Source: Nitrospira sp.
GTDB lineage: Bacteria > Nitrospirota > Nitrospiria > Nitrospirales > Nitrospiraceae
Direction of reading: 5' to 3'
NCBI GenBank assembly: GCA_005239465.1
Contig: SPAW01000003.1
Coordinates: 110,996 to 174,995 of the forward strand
Length of the DNA: 64,000 bases
The notes under the pieces are model-generated. The model worked only from the letters and a program-made list of their open reading frames with translations. It was not told where the DNA came from and made no database searches. The position numbers and the translations under genes are program-made. The first letter of the stretch is position 1, and every line of letters starts with the position of its first letter. Shown one piece after another: positions 28,902 to 36,277 of this stretch.

Positions 28902-28931
28902 ATAGTACGCGAGCCGCTCCTCCAAATCCAA
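28902..28931 (-). promoter_or_regulatory. Candidate sigma70 promoter of the ferritin-like gene
   Basis: Minus strand TTGGAT (28926-28931), 18-nt spacer, TACTAT (28902-28907), then 11 nt to ATG 28890. The leader would be about 5 nt, as at ttuA. Confidence 0.45.
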
Positions 28932-29105
28932 GACACCCACATGACGCGAACGTAGGAAATGACTCGATCCATCGACCGGCGCAAATCCGCACTTCTGTTG
29001 CCAGAATCCGCAACTTTTGCGACACTACGTACAGCTATGCACCAGACCGACTGCCTGCCCAGACACCACAGTGTCAAGTCGGTCCACCAACGAGGATAGG
29101 ACTCC

Positions 29106-29813
29106 ATGACAAGCCCCGCTGCCTTGACACCGTCTATGGTCATTCAACGGATCAGCCTCTGCCTTCTCACCGGCGCCTTGCTCACGGGAATCGGCTGTGT
29201 CAGCCGGCAGAGCTATGACAAAACCAGAGCCGAGACGGATGAACTCACCCGCACTCTGGATACGACACGTACCGACGTCAAGGAGTTAGATCAGCGCATC
29301 GCGGGGTTGCAGGCCGCGAATCGGCGAGAAGATGCCGTTACCACCGAGCTGCGCGCAGCCATTCAGCGAGAGCAAGACCTGTTGCCGATTCTCAGACAGC
29401 ACGCGGATGAAAAGCTGGCCTCGCTTCAAGCACAGGTCGCGCACCTTATAAACCAAAGCCGCCTGCTGGCACGACAGATGGCGGACGCGAAACAAGAGAG
29501 CGCCTCATTGCAGGCCATGGTGACTCAGTACAAGCAGGAAATAGAGGAGTCCCAGTCGTTTCCCACGCCACTCGCGTCGGCGGTAAGCGCGCCGGCATCG
29601 GCCCAACCGACCGCAACTCCGGTTGTCCCCTCGGTTACTCCGACCAATCCGGCCGCGTCACCACAACAGATCGCTCAAGCCAATCCGGCCGTTCCCGCGA
29701 AGCAAACCACTACGTCCCTCCCTGCCATGGTCGAACCAGATCCGGCAGACGACTCATGGACCGGCATGATCACAAACTGGCTGTTCAGCTTATGGAGTTG
29801 GATATTTGGCTAG
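29106..29813 (+). CDS. Coiled-coil lipoprotein with hydrophobic C-terminal tail
   Basis: 235 aa. Signal peptide with lipobox LLTGIGC (Cys near 31), coiled coil from about 38 to 150, a Pro/Ala/Thr-rich spacer (about 155-215) and a Trp-rich end (SWTGMITNWLFSLWSWIFG) that could insert in a membrane or bind a partner. The combination of a lipid anchor and a hydrophobic tail suggests an envelope tether; I do not recognise a named family. AGGATAGGA lies before ATG 29106. Confidence 0.7.
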   Translation: MTSPAALTPSMVIQRISLCLLTGALLTGIGCVSRQSYDKTRAETDELTRTLDTTRTDVKELDQRIAGLQAANRREDAVTTELRAAIQREQDLLPILRQHADEKLASLQAQVAHLINQSRLLARQMADAKQESASLQAMVTQYKQEIEESQSFPTPLASAVSAPASAQPTATPVVPSVTPTNPAASPQQIAQANPAVPAKQTTTSLPAMVEPDPADDSWTGMITNWLFSLWSWIFG

Positions 29814-29914
29814 GCGGGCAGAATCCTCAATCTACGGTTTTGGAAACACCTCCTTCTGCTCAACCCCAGACTGCGCGTTCCACTGCAGGCAATAGTTCAC
29901 ATTGAAAACTGTGC

Positions 29915-30052
29915 GTGAATCGCCAAGCGAAGGCACAACTAGTCGCTCTGTGCATGCTGTTGCTCACCGATTGCGCCGCCATGCAAGGCCCGCCGGAGGA
30001 TCTGCTGAAGCGCGTGCCCGTCCAGCATGCAGTAAACGACGCAGATAACTGA
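29915..30052 (+). CDS. Possible 45-aa small lipoprotein-like peptide
   Basis: GTG 29915 opens a 45-codon frame starting MNRQAKAQLVALCMLLLTDC, which looks like a signal peptide with a poor lipobox (Asp before Cys), then a short polar tail. No good Shine-Dalgarno. It may be a decayed entericidin-like gene. Confidence 0.3.
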   Translation: MNRQAKAQLVALCMLLLTDCAAMQGPPEDLLKRVPVQHAVNDADN

Positions 30053-30098
30053 ACATGCCGCGAAGACGAATCGAGTCATCGATGAGATCGACTCAATT

Positions 30099-30485
30099 TT
30101 ATCGGGTGAGATCGTAATTGAGCCGGGACCTGATTTCCTGACCGTCATTGCCAAGCATGCTGAGCCTGCCGATGTCTTTGATCAAAAATCGGCGGTGCGC
30201 TTCGGCGCCGTTCTGCAGAATGAGTCGGAAGCGATCCTCAGAGACCACCCACCGGCCGAGCTCATACCAATGCTCGTCCTTCCCTGCAGCGACGCCTACA
30301 TGGGTTTGTCGAGAGTGAAAAATCCCGCCGGCCCGAAGCGTCAGGGTGAGTCTCTGTCCAGAGCAGTCTGCGCAGGGTAGGTCACCCGCAAAGGTCGCCG
30401 GCAGCGGCGCAATCCCCGTTCTGCTGAAGCGGTTCTGGATAGCAATGCGCGGTCCTCGTGGTGCATGCACCAGACGGAAAAACAC
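30099..30485 (-). pseudogene. NlpE-like domain, 5'-truncated
   Basis: From about residue 28 the frame reads LPATFAGDLPCADCSGQRLT, then LTLRAGGIF, WYELGRWVVSEDR and a C-terminal RLSMLGNDGQEI, a good match to the NlpE N-terminal domain with its CxxC. The expected signal peptide and lipobox are missing; the 27 residues before LPATF are unlike NlpE. The GTG at 30485 has no Shine-Dalgarno. Likely a gene that has lost its 5' end. Confidence 0.55.
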
Positions 30486-30593
30486 CAGAGGGGTTACTCA
30501 CAACTTCGTCGATGCGGAGGCCACACGTGGTCGTCCTCTTCTCCCGGGGCTCATGCGCGAGCCCCTCCAGTACAGACCGCAGCTGTCTCTTAC

Positions 30594-30938
30594 TCAAAGC
30601 AGCGCCTTGAGCAGTTTCAGAAGCATCTCCTTCAGGGGTATTTGAATCGCAAACACGGGAATCATCGGGAGCAACACCGGCAAGACGATGGTCAGCACCG
30701 ACCGCATCCCGATCGGGCTTGGACGGATGCCGGCGACCACTTCGTACATGGACACGGTATCAATCACCGGGCCCAGTTCGGCCGCCTGGAGCAACGGCGC
30801 CTCCGCAACCGGTTCCTGTGCAATCCACCGCCTCCGGACCAGCCGGCCATGCTGGCCCACGAGGGCACCATACTCCAACAAGCCCTGTCGCTTGAGATGA
30901 AGCAAACGGGGCTTGAGTTCTAACTCCAAGTGCAACAC
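30594..30938 (-). pseudogene. C-terminal remnant of a bacterial membrane protein family
   Basis: The frame reads LKRQGLLEYGALVGQHGRLV, then ELGPVIDTVSMYEVVAGIRP, then a hydrophobic segment (LTIVLPVLLPMIPVFAIQIP) and ends KEMLLKLLKALL. I know this end (LLEYGxL, SxxxVxxxRP, PLxELLxKLL) from an unnamed family of larger membrane proteins. Only the last 100 residues are here and no start fits. Confidence 0.5.
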
Positions 30939-31056
30939 TGCACGCCCGGCTGGGTTTCGAGATCAAGCGCACCGCAGCCCCCGCGATGACGCGCTCCGCT
31001 CATATCGCAATCGAGGACCTGAAGCTCCAGCGGCTCGACGTCATTCATGCCGGCGA

Positions 31057-31284
31057 TCATTCCTTCGCACTGGCTAAGCGCGCGCGAGCCGTTGCCATCG
31101 CACGACTGTTCGAGGATAGCGGGCCGCTCGCATAGTGCGACGGCCGCTCCGAACCGCATCGGGCCGCGTCCGCCATTGCAGCGAGCGCGGCGGCGAGGAG
31201 GTATTGCTTGCCCGCCGACTTGTCCGTCATAGCCTTGGCGACGGCGGAAGCGTTAGCGAAGGCGGGTGTGCGTGTGGTTTTCAT
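31057..31284 (-). CDS. Possible small protein, paralogous leader to 32897-32989
   Basis: ATG 31284 is preceded by AAAGGACACGACC and opens a 75-codon frame beginning MKTTRTPAFANASAVAKAMT with an Ala/Leu-rich helix (QYLLAAALAAMADAARC). The same leader and a related start (MKTKNRQNLIAAVLAGLLN) occur at 32989. Function unknown; the distal half may be junk. Confidence 0.4.
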   Translation of the reverse strand: MKTTRTPAFANASAVAKAMTDKSAGKQYLLAAALAAMADAARCGSERPSHYASGPLSSNSRAMATARARLASAKE

Positions 31285-31374
31285 GGTCGTGTCCTTTCGG
31301 TTACGGGATTCGGGATTCGTGATACAAGATTCACGGCACACATCTCGCACCTCGTATCCCGTCTCCCCCAACCC

Positions 31375-31545
31375 TCACTTCACTTCCTCGAAGTCGCCGG
31401 GCTTCCAGCTACGTCGAAGGCCGGGGCTTGCGGGCCATAGAGGCGCAGGTAAGCGAACCACCCTTTGCCGGGGATGGTCTTGGTCCACAATGTATACCAG
31501 CGAATACACCTCCGGTTTTTCCGGGCCTACGGCCTCGCATCTGGC
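31375..31545 (-). pseudogene. DUF1254/DUF1214 protein, last ~55 codons with frameshifts
   Basis: The minus strand encodes pieces of the DUF1214 C-terminus in changing frames: VGPEKPE, then TLWTKTIPGKGWFAYLRLYG and PQAPAFD in a second frame, then SWKPGDFEEVK and a stop in the first frame. Two compensating frameshifts split the end of the gene and everything upstream is lost. Dispersed repeat sequence (31300-31370) abuts the stop. Confidence 0.65.
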
Positions 31546-31699
31546 CGCACCTCCTTCGCCTCGTCACGAAGGCAATGTCGGACAGGCTCCTAGCAGGCCA
31601 GGGGGTGACCAGAAGGAATGTCTTTCCTCTCGCCTCGTGCCACTCGTCCCTTGCCTGGCTACCAAGCGAGGGACGACCAGCCCTCATGAATCGTGCGGG

Positions 31700-32851
31700 T
31701 TAAGACAAATACTCCAACAAAAACTCTTCGCATGGCAGACAAAAAATGCCGTTTTTTTTCAGACGCTCTCTACCCCGATAGAGAAAATACGCCTCGCTTT
31801 GAGGATATTCTTCCTTGAACGCCTTGAGGGACGCAAGATCTTCCGGTCGTACCCGGGCTGTATTTTTAACCTCGATCGCCCAGAAAAGGCGCGGACCATA
31901 CAAGATAAAATCCACTTCGGCGCCGGCCCGGGTTCTCCAATAATAAAGGGAACCGGTATCCCCTTGGTAGGCCGTCCATGCCATGAGATGTTGGGCGACA
32001 ACCCCTTCTAAAGCGGCGCCGGCGATCTCTTGGGGCCGATCCAGCGGTCCGCTCGGACGCAGGGATCGAAACACCCCTGCATCAAAAAAGAAAAATTTAG
32101 GATGGGCCACGACGGCTCGTTGGGCTTTTTTCGCAAACACGGGAATCCGGCACGAAAGCAGCAAATCTTCAAGAACGGAAAGGTACCCCTCCACGACTTT
32201 GCGTTCAACCTCGCATTCGCGGGCCACATTGCTGATATTCAGCACCGATGCGTGAGAGAAACTGACCGCTTCAAGAAACCGGGTGAATCCTCCGATATTC
32301 CGGACCAAACCTTCGGCTTGAACCTCTTCGCGCACGTAAAGTCCCGCGTAGGCCTTAAGGACCGCTTTGGGGTCTTTCGCCATCATGACAAGCGGAACAA
32401 GGCCGATCGTTAAAGATCTTTCCAAATCAAACCGCTGGCCAAGCTCCCTGGCTGTAAAAGGATGCAGTGTTTTCTTAATCACACGCCCAGCCAACAGATC
32501 CACCCCTGATCGTTTCAGCTTTCTTGCGCTGGATCCGGTCAACACAAACTGGAGCGACTTACGTTTCTCGATCAGCGCGTGAACCATAGGAAGCAGTTCC
32601 GGGCTCTTTTGGATTTCATCAATCACCACGACTCGGGCTTTCGGGTCGGCTTCAACCAACTCACGAAGCCGTTCCGGCCGCGCACTGTAGGACCGGAATA
32701 CATCGGGTTCGAGAAGATCCACCCAAAGCGCATCTTTCCAAAGAGCGCGAAGAAGCGTCGACTTCCCCGTTCCCCTGGGGCCGAAAAGAAAGAAACTCTG
32801 CTTCGGAACCTTAAAACACCTCGGAATTGAATATTCCATATTTTGACTCAT
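31700..32851 (-). CDS. AAA-type ATPase with DUF4143 domain
   Basis: 383 aa. N-terminal AAA_14 domain with Walker A GPRGTGKST and Walker B VVVIDEIQK, C-terminal DUF4143 domain ending in a PD-(D/E)xK-like segment (AEVDFILYG...AIEVKNT). Proteins of this kind are widespread, mobile between genomes, and of unsettled role. ATG 32851 is chosen because a promoter ends exactly 6 nt before it; the frame could start at TTG 32887. It is the only intact gene in a stretch of remnants and may be a recent arrival. Confidence 0.8.
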   Translation of the reverse strand: MSQNMEYSIPRCFKVPKQSFFLFGPRGTGKSTLLRALWKDALWVDLLEPDVFRSYSARPERLRELVEADPKARVVVIDEIQKSPELLPMVHALIEKRKSLQFVLTGSSARKLKRSGVDLLAGRVIKKTLHPFTARELGQRFDLERSLTIGLVPLVMMAKDPKAVLKAYAGLYVREEVQAEGLVRNIGGFTRFLEAVSFSHASVLNISNVARECEVERKVVEGYLSVLEDLLLSCRIPVFAKKAQRAVVAHPKFFFFDAGVFRSLRPSGPLDRPQEIAGAALEGVVAQHLMAWTAYQGDTGSLYYWRTRAGAEVDFILYGPRLFWAIEVKNTARVRPEDLASLKAFKEEYPQSEAYFLYRGRERLKKNGIFCLPCEEFLLEYLS

Positions 32852-32887
32852 AATGGAATTGTACATTCCATATTGATTTCCCGTCAA
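32833..32887 (-). promoter_or_regulatory. Promoter and palindromic operator-like site of the DUF4143 ATPase
   Basis: Minus strand TTGACG (32882-32887), 18-nt spacer, TACAAT (32858-32863), 6 nt, ATG 32851. A perfect palindrome ATGGAAT-N5-ATTCCAT (32853-32871) covers the -10, and a half site ATTCCATAT repeats at 32833, 32 bp from the other. This fits autoregulation or a repressor site. Confidence 0.5.
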
Positions 32888-32896
32888 GAGCCATGT

Positions 32897-32989
32897 TCAG
32901 CCGATCGGCAGGGACTCATCCTTCCGGCACACGTTTAACAGGCCGGCGAGCACGGCGGCGATGAGGTTTTGTCTGTTTTTGGTTTTCAT
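32897..32989 (-). CDS. Possible 30-aa hydrophobic peptide
   Basis: AAAGGACACAACC precedes ATG 32989 and a frame of 30 codons with a short hydrophobic helix (NLIAAVLAGLLN). It resembles the start of the ORF at 31284, including the leader. It may be the surviving 5' end of a longer gene that followed the HupE-like gene. Confidence 0.35.
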   Translation of the reverse strand: MKTKNRQNLIAAVLAGLLNVCRKDESLPIG

Positions 32990-33018
32990 GGTTGTGTCCT
33001 TTGATTGGGTTGATTGGT

Positions 33019-33226
33019 TCAGAAGGCGGCTATGCGTTGAATGACCCAGAACATCGCCACGCTGCCGATGGCGTAGGGCGGAATGGCTTCCGCCCATTTC
33101 GGCCACGTGACGCGCACGCGACCGAGTGCGGCGACGAACGCAACGACTGCCGCGACGAATAACAGTTATCCGACCTCAACACCCACGTTGAACAGTAGCA
33201 GCGCCACCGGGAGGAAGGCATCAGCG
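33019..33226 (-). pseudogene. HupE/UreJ family membrane protein, 3' remnant with nonsense codon
   Basis: Frame from 33226: ADAFLPVALLLFNVGVEVG, TAA, LLFVAAVVAFVAALGRVRVT, WPKWAEAIPPYAIGSVAMFW and VIQRIAAF, stop. This is the C-terminal two helices of HupE/UreJ_2 proteins; the TAA stands where Gln (CAA) is expected (VGVEVGQL). The N-terminal half is absent. Confidence 0.7.
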
Positions 33227-33244
33227 ACAGGCTGATGCCTTCCT
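33212..33244. repeat. 14-bp inverted repeat at the HupE remnant boundary
   Basis: AGGAAGGCATCAGC (33212-33225) and GCTGATGCCTTCCT (33231-33244) flank a 5-nt loop. One arm is HupE coding sequence (ADAFL). It lies just after the arylsulfatase stop, so it may be a terminator hairpin or a fold-back repair scar. No T-run follows. Confidence 0.6.
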
Positions 33245-33256
33245 GATACGCGTGAA

Positions 33257-33388
33257 CTACTTGGTATGTTGCACGTGCACGTTCTCGATCTTGCCGTTGA
33301 ACTTAAACGGCGCCTTGTCGAAATAGTCCACCGACACTGGCGAGCCAAGGTCGGTGCAGATCCACAGACAGAGCCGTGCCGTCCGACC
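33257..33388 (-). pseudogene. Arylsulfatase C-terminal remnant
   Basis: The last 33 codons read CTDLGSPVSVDYFDKAPFKF, NGKIENVHVQHTK, stop. G(S/T)PVS-Y-PFKF-GK(I)-V is the usual end of type I sulfatases (arylsulfatase A group). The catalytic N-terminal domain is nowhere in the window. 33389-33711 upstream shows no further sulfatase sequence and no other gene I can support. Confidence 0.6.
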
Positions 33389-33711
33389 CACGCTCCGTTC
33401 GGTTATCGTCTCGTCCCCAGGAAGGCCGATATGCTTAACACACCGAACCCCACAGGGACAATCCCCGCTTCCCACAACCACAGGTCTCCGAGGCTTCAAC
33501 GGGTACGCGTGGAAACGGCCATGCGACTCCTCAAAGACCCATCCTTCACAGTGACAGTGGTCGATGCGGCCCACGAGATGGACATTCCTTTGGTCTCCTG
33601 ATGGATACCGATCGCGAAATGGAATATAATTCGCGAACCGATTGCCCCGTCCCGTCGCGGGGAGACGATCAAGATGTATTGGGAGGCCGCTTATGACTTC
33701 GAAGCCATTTG
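33389..33711. other. Non-coding stretch with a short palindrome
   Basis: No supported gene. TCGCGAA-N11-TTCGCGA lies at about 33612-33636. A GGGAGG before ATG 33693 opens a 63-codon plus-strand frame (MTSKPFVNEPSL) that runs antisense into the flavoprotein gene; it may be the surviving start of a lost gene. Confidence 0.35.
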
Positions 33712-34938
33712 TCAACGAGCCGTCTCTCGTAGCCACGCGACGGCCCCCGCGCCGGCGGCGCGTCCAGTTGCTAAGCAAGCCGTCAGCAGATAGCCGCCGG
33801 TCGGCGCCTCCCAATCCAGCATCTCTCCCGCAAAGAACAGGCCGGGAAGCGAACGGGTCATCAGCTGTCTATCGAGCGCGTTGAATGAAACCCCGCCGGC
33901 TGTGCTGATCGCTTCCTCCAAGGGGCGTGTGGCGACCAGCCGCAACGGCAGCGACTTCATCGCCGCCGCCAACCGAACCGGATCCATGAATTCTTCTTTC
34001 GGCACAACTTCGCGCAGCAGACCCGCTTTTACCCCGGCAATGCCCACTCGGCGTTCGAGGTGCGTGGCCATCGTGCGTTTACCGCGAGGCTGCGAGAGAT
34101 CCTGCACAAGTCGCCGCATCTCTCGGTTCGGGGCGAGATCGAGCCGAATCGTGGCGACGCCCTTTGCCGCGATCACATCGCGCAAGCAGGCCGACACCGC
34201 ATAGATGACGCCGCCTTCGACCCCGGTATCGGTGACGACAAATTCGCCCTGCCGGCGAATGACCTCGCACGCGACCGATTTTGCCACGACACCGACGGTC
34301 TTCACCGGATGCCCGGCGAACTTTGTGCGGAAGTGGTCGGTCCATTTCACGTCGAATCCGCAATTCACCGGCTGGAGCGGCGCGATCGGCACTCTGCGCC
34401 CGGCGAGGATCGGCACCCACGCAGCATCGGAGCCAAGCTTCGGCCAGCTCCCACCGCCCAGCGCCAGCACCACTGCATCAGCCTGTACGGAACGTATCCC
34501 ATGCGGCGTGGTGAACCGAAGCGCCCCTTGCTCGTCCCACCCGCACCATCGATGTCGGACATGGAACTGTACGCCGGCCTTCCGCAACCGGCGCAGCCAG
34601 GCGCGTAGCAGCGGGGCCGCTTTCAGATCGGAAGAAAACACACGGCCGGACGTACCGACAAATGTCTCCACACCTAGTTCCTGCGCCCACGCCCGCAGCG
34701 CGTCAGGAGTGAAGGAATCGATCAACGGTGCGAGCTGCGTACGGCGAGCGCCATAGCGCGAGAGAAAAAGCTCAAGCGGTTCTGAATGCGTGAGGTTCAA
34801 CCCGCCCTTGCCGGCTAAGAGAAACTTCCGGCCGACCGACGCCATGGCATCATAGAGCTCGACCTGTGCGCCGCATGCGACGGCCGTCTCCGCCGCCATC
34901 AGCCCGGCCGGTCCTCCTCCGATGATCGCAATATTCAT
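33712..34938 (-). CDS. BaiN/HI0933-like NAD(P)/FAD-dependent oxidoreductase
   Basis: 408 aa. N-terminal FAD-binding motif IGGGPAGLMAAE, ASVGRKFLLAGKGGLNLTHS (typical of HI0933-like proteins), ALGGGSWPKLGSD, and a C-terminal ISTAGGVSFNALD...GLFFAGEMLDWEAPTGGY. The family is flavin-dependent and some members reduce C=C bonds; the substrate here is unknown. MNIAIIGGG at 34938 is chosen over the upstream frame start at 34980 because the FAD motif normally begins at the N-terminus. Confidence 0.9.
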   Translation of the reverse strand: MNIAIIGGGPAGLMAAETAVACGAQVELYDAMASVGRKFLLAGKGGLNLTHSEPLELFLSRYGARRTQLAPLIDSFTPDALRAWAQELGVETFVGTSGRVFSSDLKAAPLLRAWLRRLRKAGVQFHVRHRWCGWDEQGALRFTTPHGIRSVQADAVVLALGGGSWPKLGSDAAWVPILAGRRVPIAPLQPVNCGFDVKWTDHFRTKFAGHPVKTVGVVAKSVACEVIRRQGEFVVTDTGVEGGVIYAVSACLRDVIAAKGVATIRLDLAPNREMRRLVQDLSQPRGKRTMATHLERRVGIAGVKAGLLREVVPKEEFMDPVRLAAAMKSLPLRLVATRPLEEAISTAGGVSFNALDRQLMTRSLPGLFFAGEMLDWEAPTGGYLLTACLATGRAAGAGAVAWLRETAR

Positions 34939-35073
34939 CGGGAAGGCCAACCAACTACCACGGACAATTGTATGGTCCAAGATCGTGGCATGGCGAGCGT
35001 GGAAGACATCGTGAGGAGACTGTCGCTCGCTCCCCGAACGTTCGCCGCAACATGACTCTGCCGGCTCCGTCGC

Positions 35074-35670
35074 TTACCTTGTCGTTCCATCACAGGGATT
35101 GCATTCGGCATCGCGCACATCATAGTCGATCACTCCACGGCGGCGGTCGAGATAAATAAGGCAACATTCATCCAGCATCTGTTTCAGTTGTTTACGACCT
35201 CGCTGCACGCGGGATTTCATGCCGGATAGCGAGAGACCGAGACGTTTCGCGGCCGCCTGTTGCGTGAGGCCCTCCAGTTCGACCAATGCGACGGCGTCAC
35301 GATAGTCGTTCGACAACCGGTTCAGCATCGGACGGAGACAAGCGGCCAGCTCCGTACGAAGCTGGCCGGGCTCGTCGGTCGAGAGCAAACCAGCAGAGGC
35401 ACGATCGTCCACATCCCCCGCTAAGCCGGCAGGAATCTCCCGGCGTCGCTCCGGCGAGCGGTAATAATCCACGATGGCGTTACGCGCAATCTGATACAGC
35501 CACGACACCACCCGACGCGGATCCTTGAGGCCGTTGATCCGCCGATGCATTCTCAGAAACACCTCCTGCACGATGTCGTCGGCCTCAGTCTCGTTGGCGA
35601 CACGCTTGGCAATGAACGAACGGAGGCCGGCGTGGACTTGTTGCCAAACCTCTGTCACCGTCGCAGCCAT
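35074..35670 (-). CDS. sigZ: ECF-type RNA polymerase sigma factor SigZ
   Basis: 198 aa with region 2 (SFIAKRVANETEADDIVQEV, WLYQIARNAIVDYYR) and region 4 (LNRLSNDYRDAVALVELEGL, AKRLGLSLSGMKSRVQRGR). The tail has C169-C170 and C190-x2-C193 with DRRRGVIDYDVR between, characteristic of SigZ. GGAGG lies 7 nt before ATG 35670. It lies 43 nt downstream of arsI and is probably co-transcribed; no anti-sigma gene is adjacent. The cysteines could sense metal or oxidant directly. Confidence 0.9.
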   Translation of the reverse strand: MAATVTEVWQQVHAGLRSFIAKRVANETEADDIVQEVFLRMHRRINGLKDPRRVVSWLYQIARNAIVDYYRSPERRREIPAGLAGDVDDRASAGLLSTDEPGQLRTELAACLRPMLNRLSNDYRDAVALVELEGLTQQAAAKRLGLSLSGMKSRVQRGRKQLKQMLDECCLIYLDRRRGVIDYDVRDAECNPCDGTTR

Positions 35671-35713
35671 GGTGATGCCTCCGTCGTTTCCATCCATACG
35701 GTACCGTCCTTCG

Positions 35714-36157
35714 TCAGGCCGCGCAAGTCGCCGGCGCGGACGCATCGTTCCTTTTCGGCACACAGCACCCAGTATTCTTCAGTGGCCCTGTCACCTCTAG
35801 TTGCTCGTGCACGGTGAAGACCTCCCAGGCATTGCCGTCCGGATCGGTGAACCACAGCTTATCCTGTCTGGCAAAACAACAGGCGATATTGTCCTCGACC
35901 TTCTCAAGGATGCCCTTCTCTTGTAAGCGCTCTTTCCAGGCCGTAATTTCCTCGGTCGAATCGACCTCAACCCCCAAGTGGTCCACTGCGCTGATTGTTC
36001 CGGTGGAAGCCACCAGTGAGAAATTGAGCGCCGGCTCATGCAGGTCGAACTTCGCATAGGCCGCAGTCTGCTTCTGAGGATGGACGCCGAACACTTTTTC
36101 GTAGAACGCTACCGACTGGAGCACATTTCGCACATCGAGAGAAAGATGGGGACGCAT
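35714..36157 (-). CDS. arsI: ArsI/CadI-type glyoxalase-fold metalloenzyme
   Basis: 147-aa VOC/glyoxalase protein. Expected metal ligands H4, H60 (VDHLG) and E112, vicinal C93-C94 (IACCFARQDK) that bind trivalent arsenicals, and an extra CC near the C-terminus (GCCVPK). In this family ArsI cleaves the C-As bond of organoarsenicals; CadI members respond to cadmium. AAGGAGGG lies 5 nt before ATG 36157. The pairing with sigZ points to metal-responsive control. Confidence 0.88.
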   Translation of the reverse strand: MRPHLSLDVRNVLQSVAFYEKVFGVHPQKQTAAYAKFDLHEPALNFSLVASTGTISAVDHLGVEVDSTEEITAWKERLQEKGILEKVEDNIACCFARQDKLWFTDPDGNAWEVFTVHEQLEVTGPLKNTGCCVPKRNDASAPATCAA

Positions 36158-36277
36158 GGGGACCCTCCTTTTCTATAGAAGCTGCGGGGAATCCGCCGCT
36201 CACTTCTAGAGACGGAGCAGCCCAGAAAAAGACGCAAGCCACATGGCGCGGCAGGTATCGCTCATGATAACAATTGG

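Noticed and set aside
30920-31159. 79-aa minus-strand Cys-rich frame
   Set aside because: No start signal, no metal-site spacing that fits a known ribbon, and it sits in decayed sequence.
31208-32011. 267-aa plus-strand open frame over the ATPase end
   Set aside because: Spans repeat sequence and the antisense of two minus-strand features; no motif or ribosome site.
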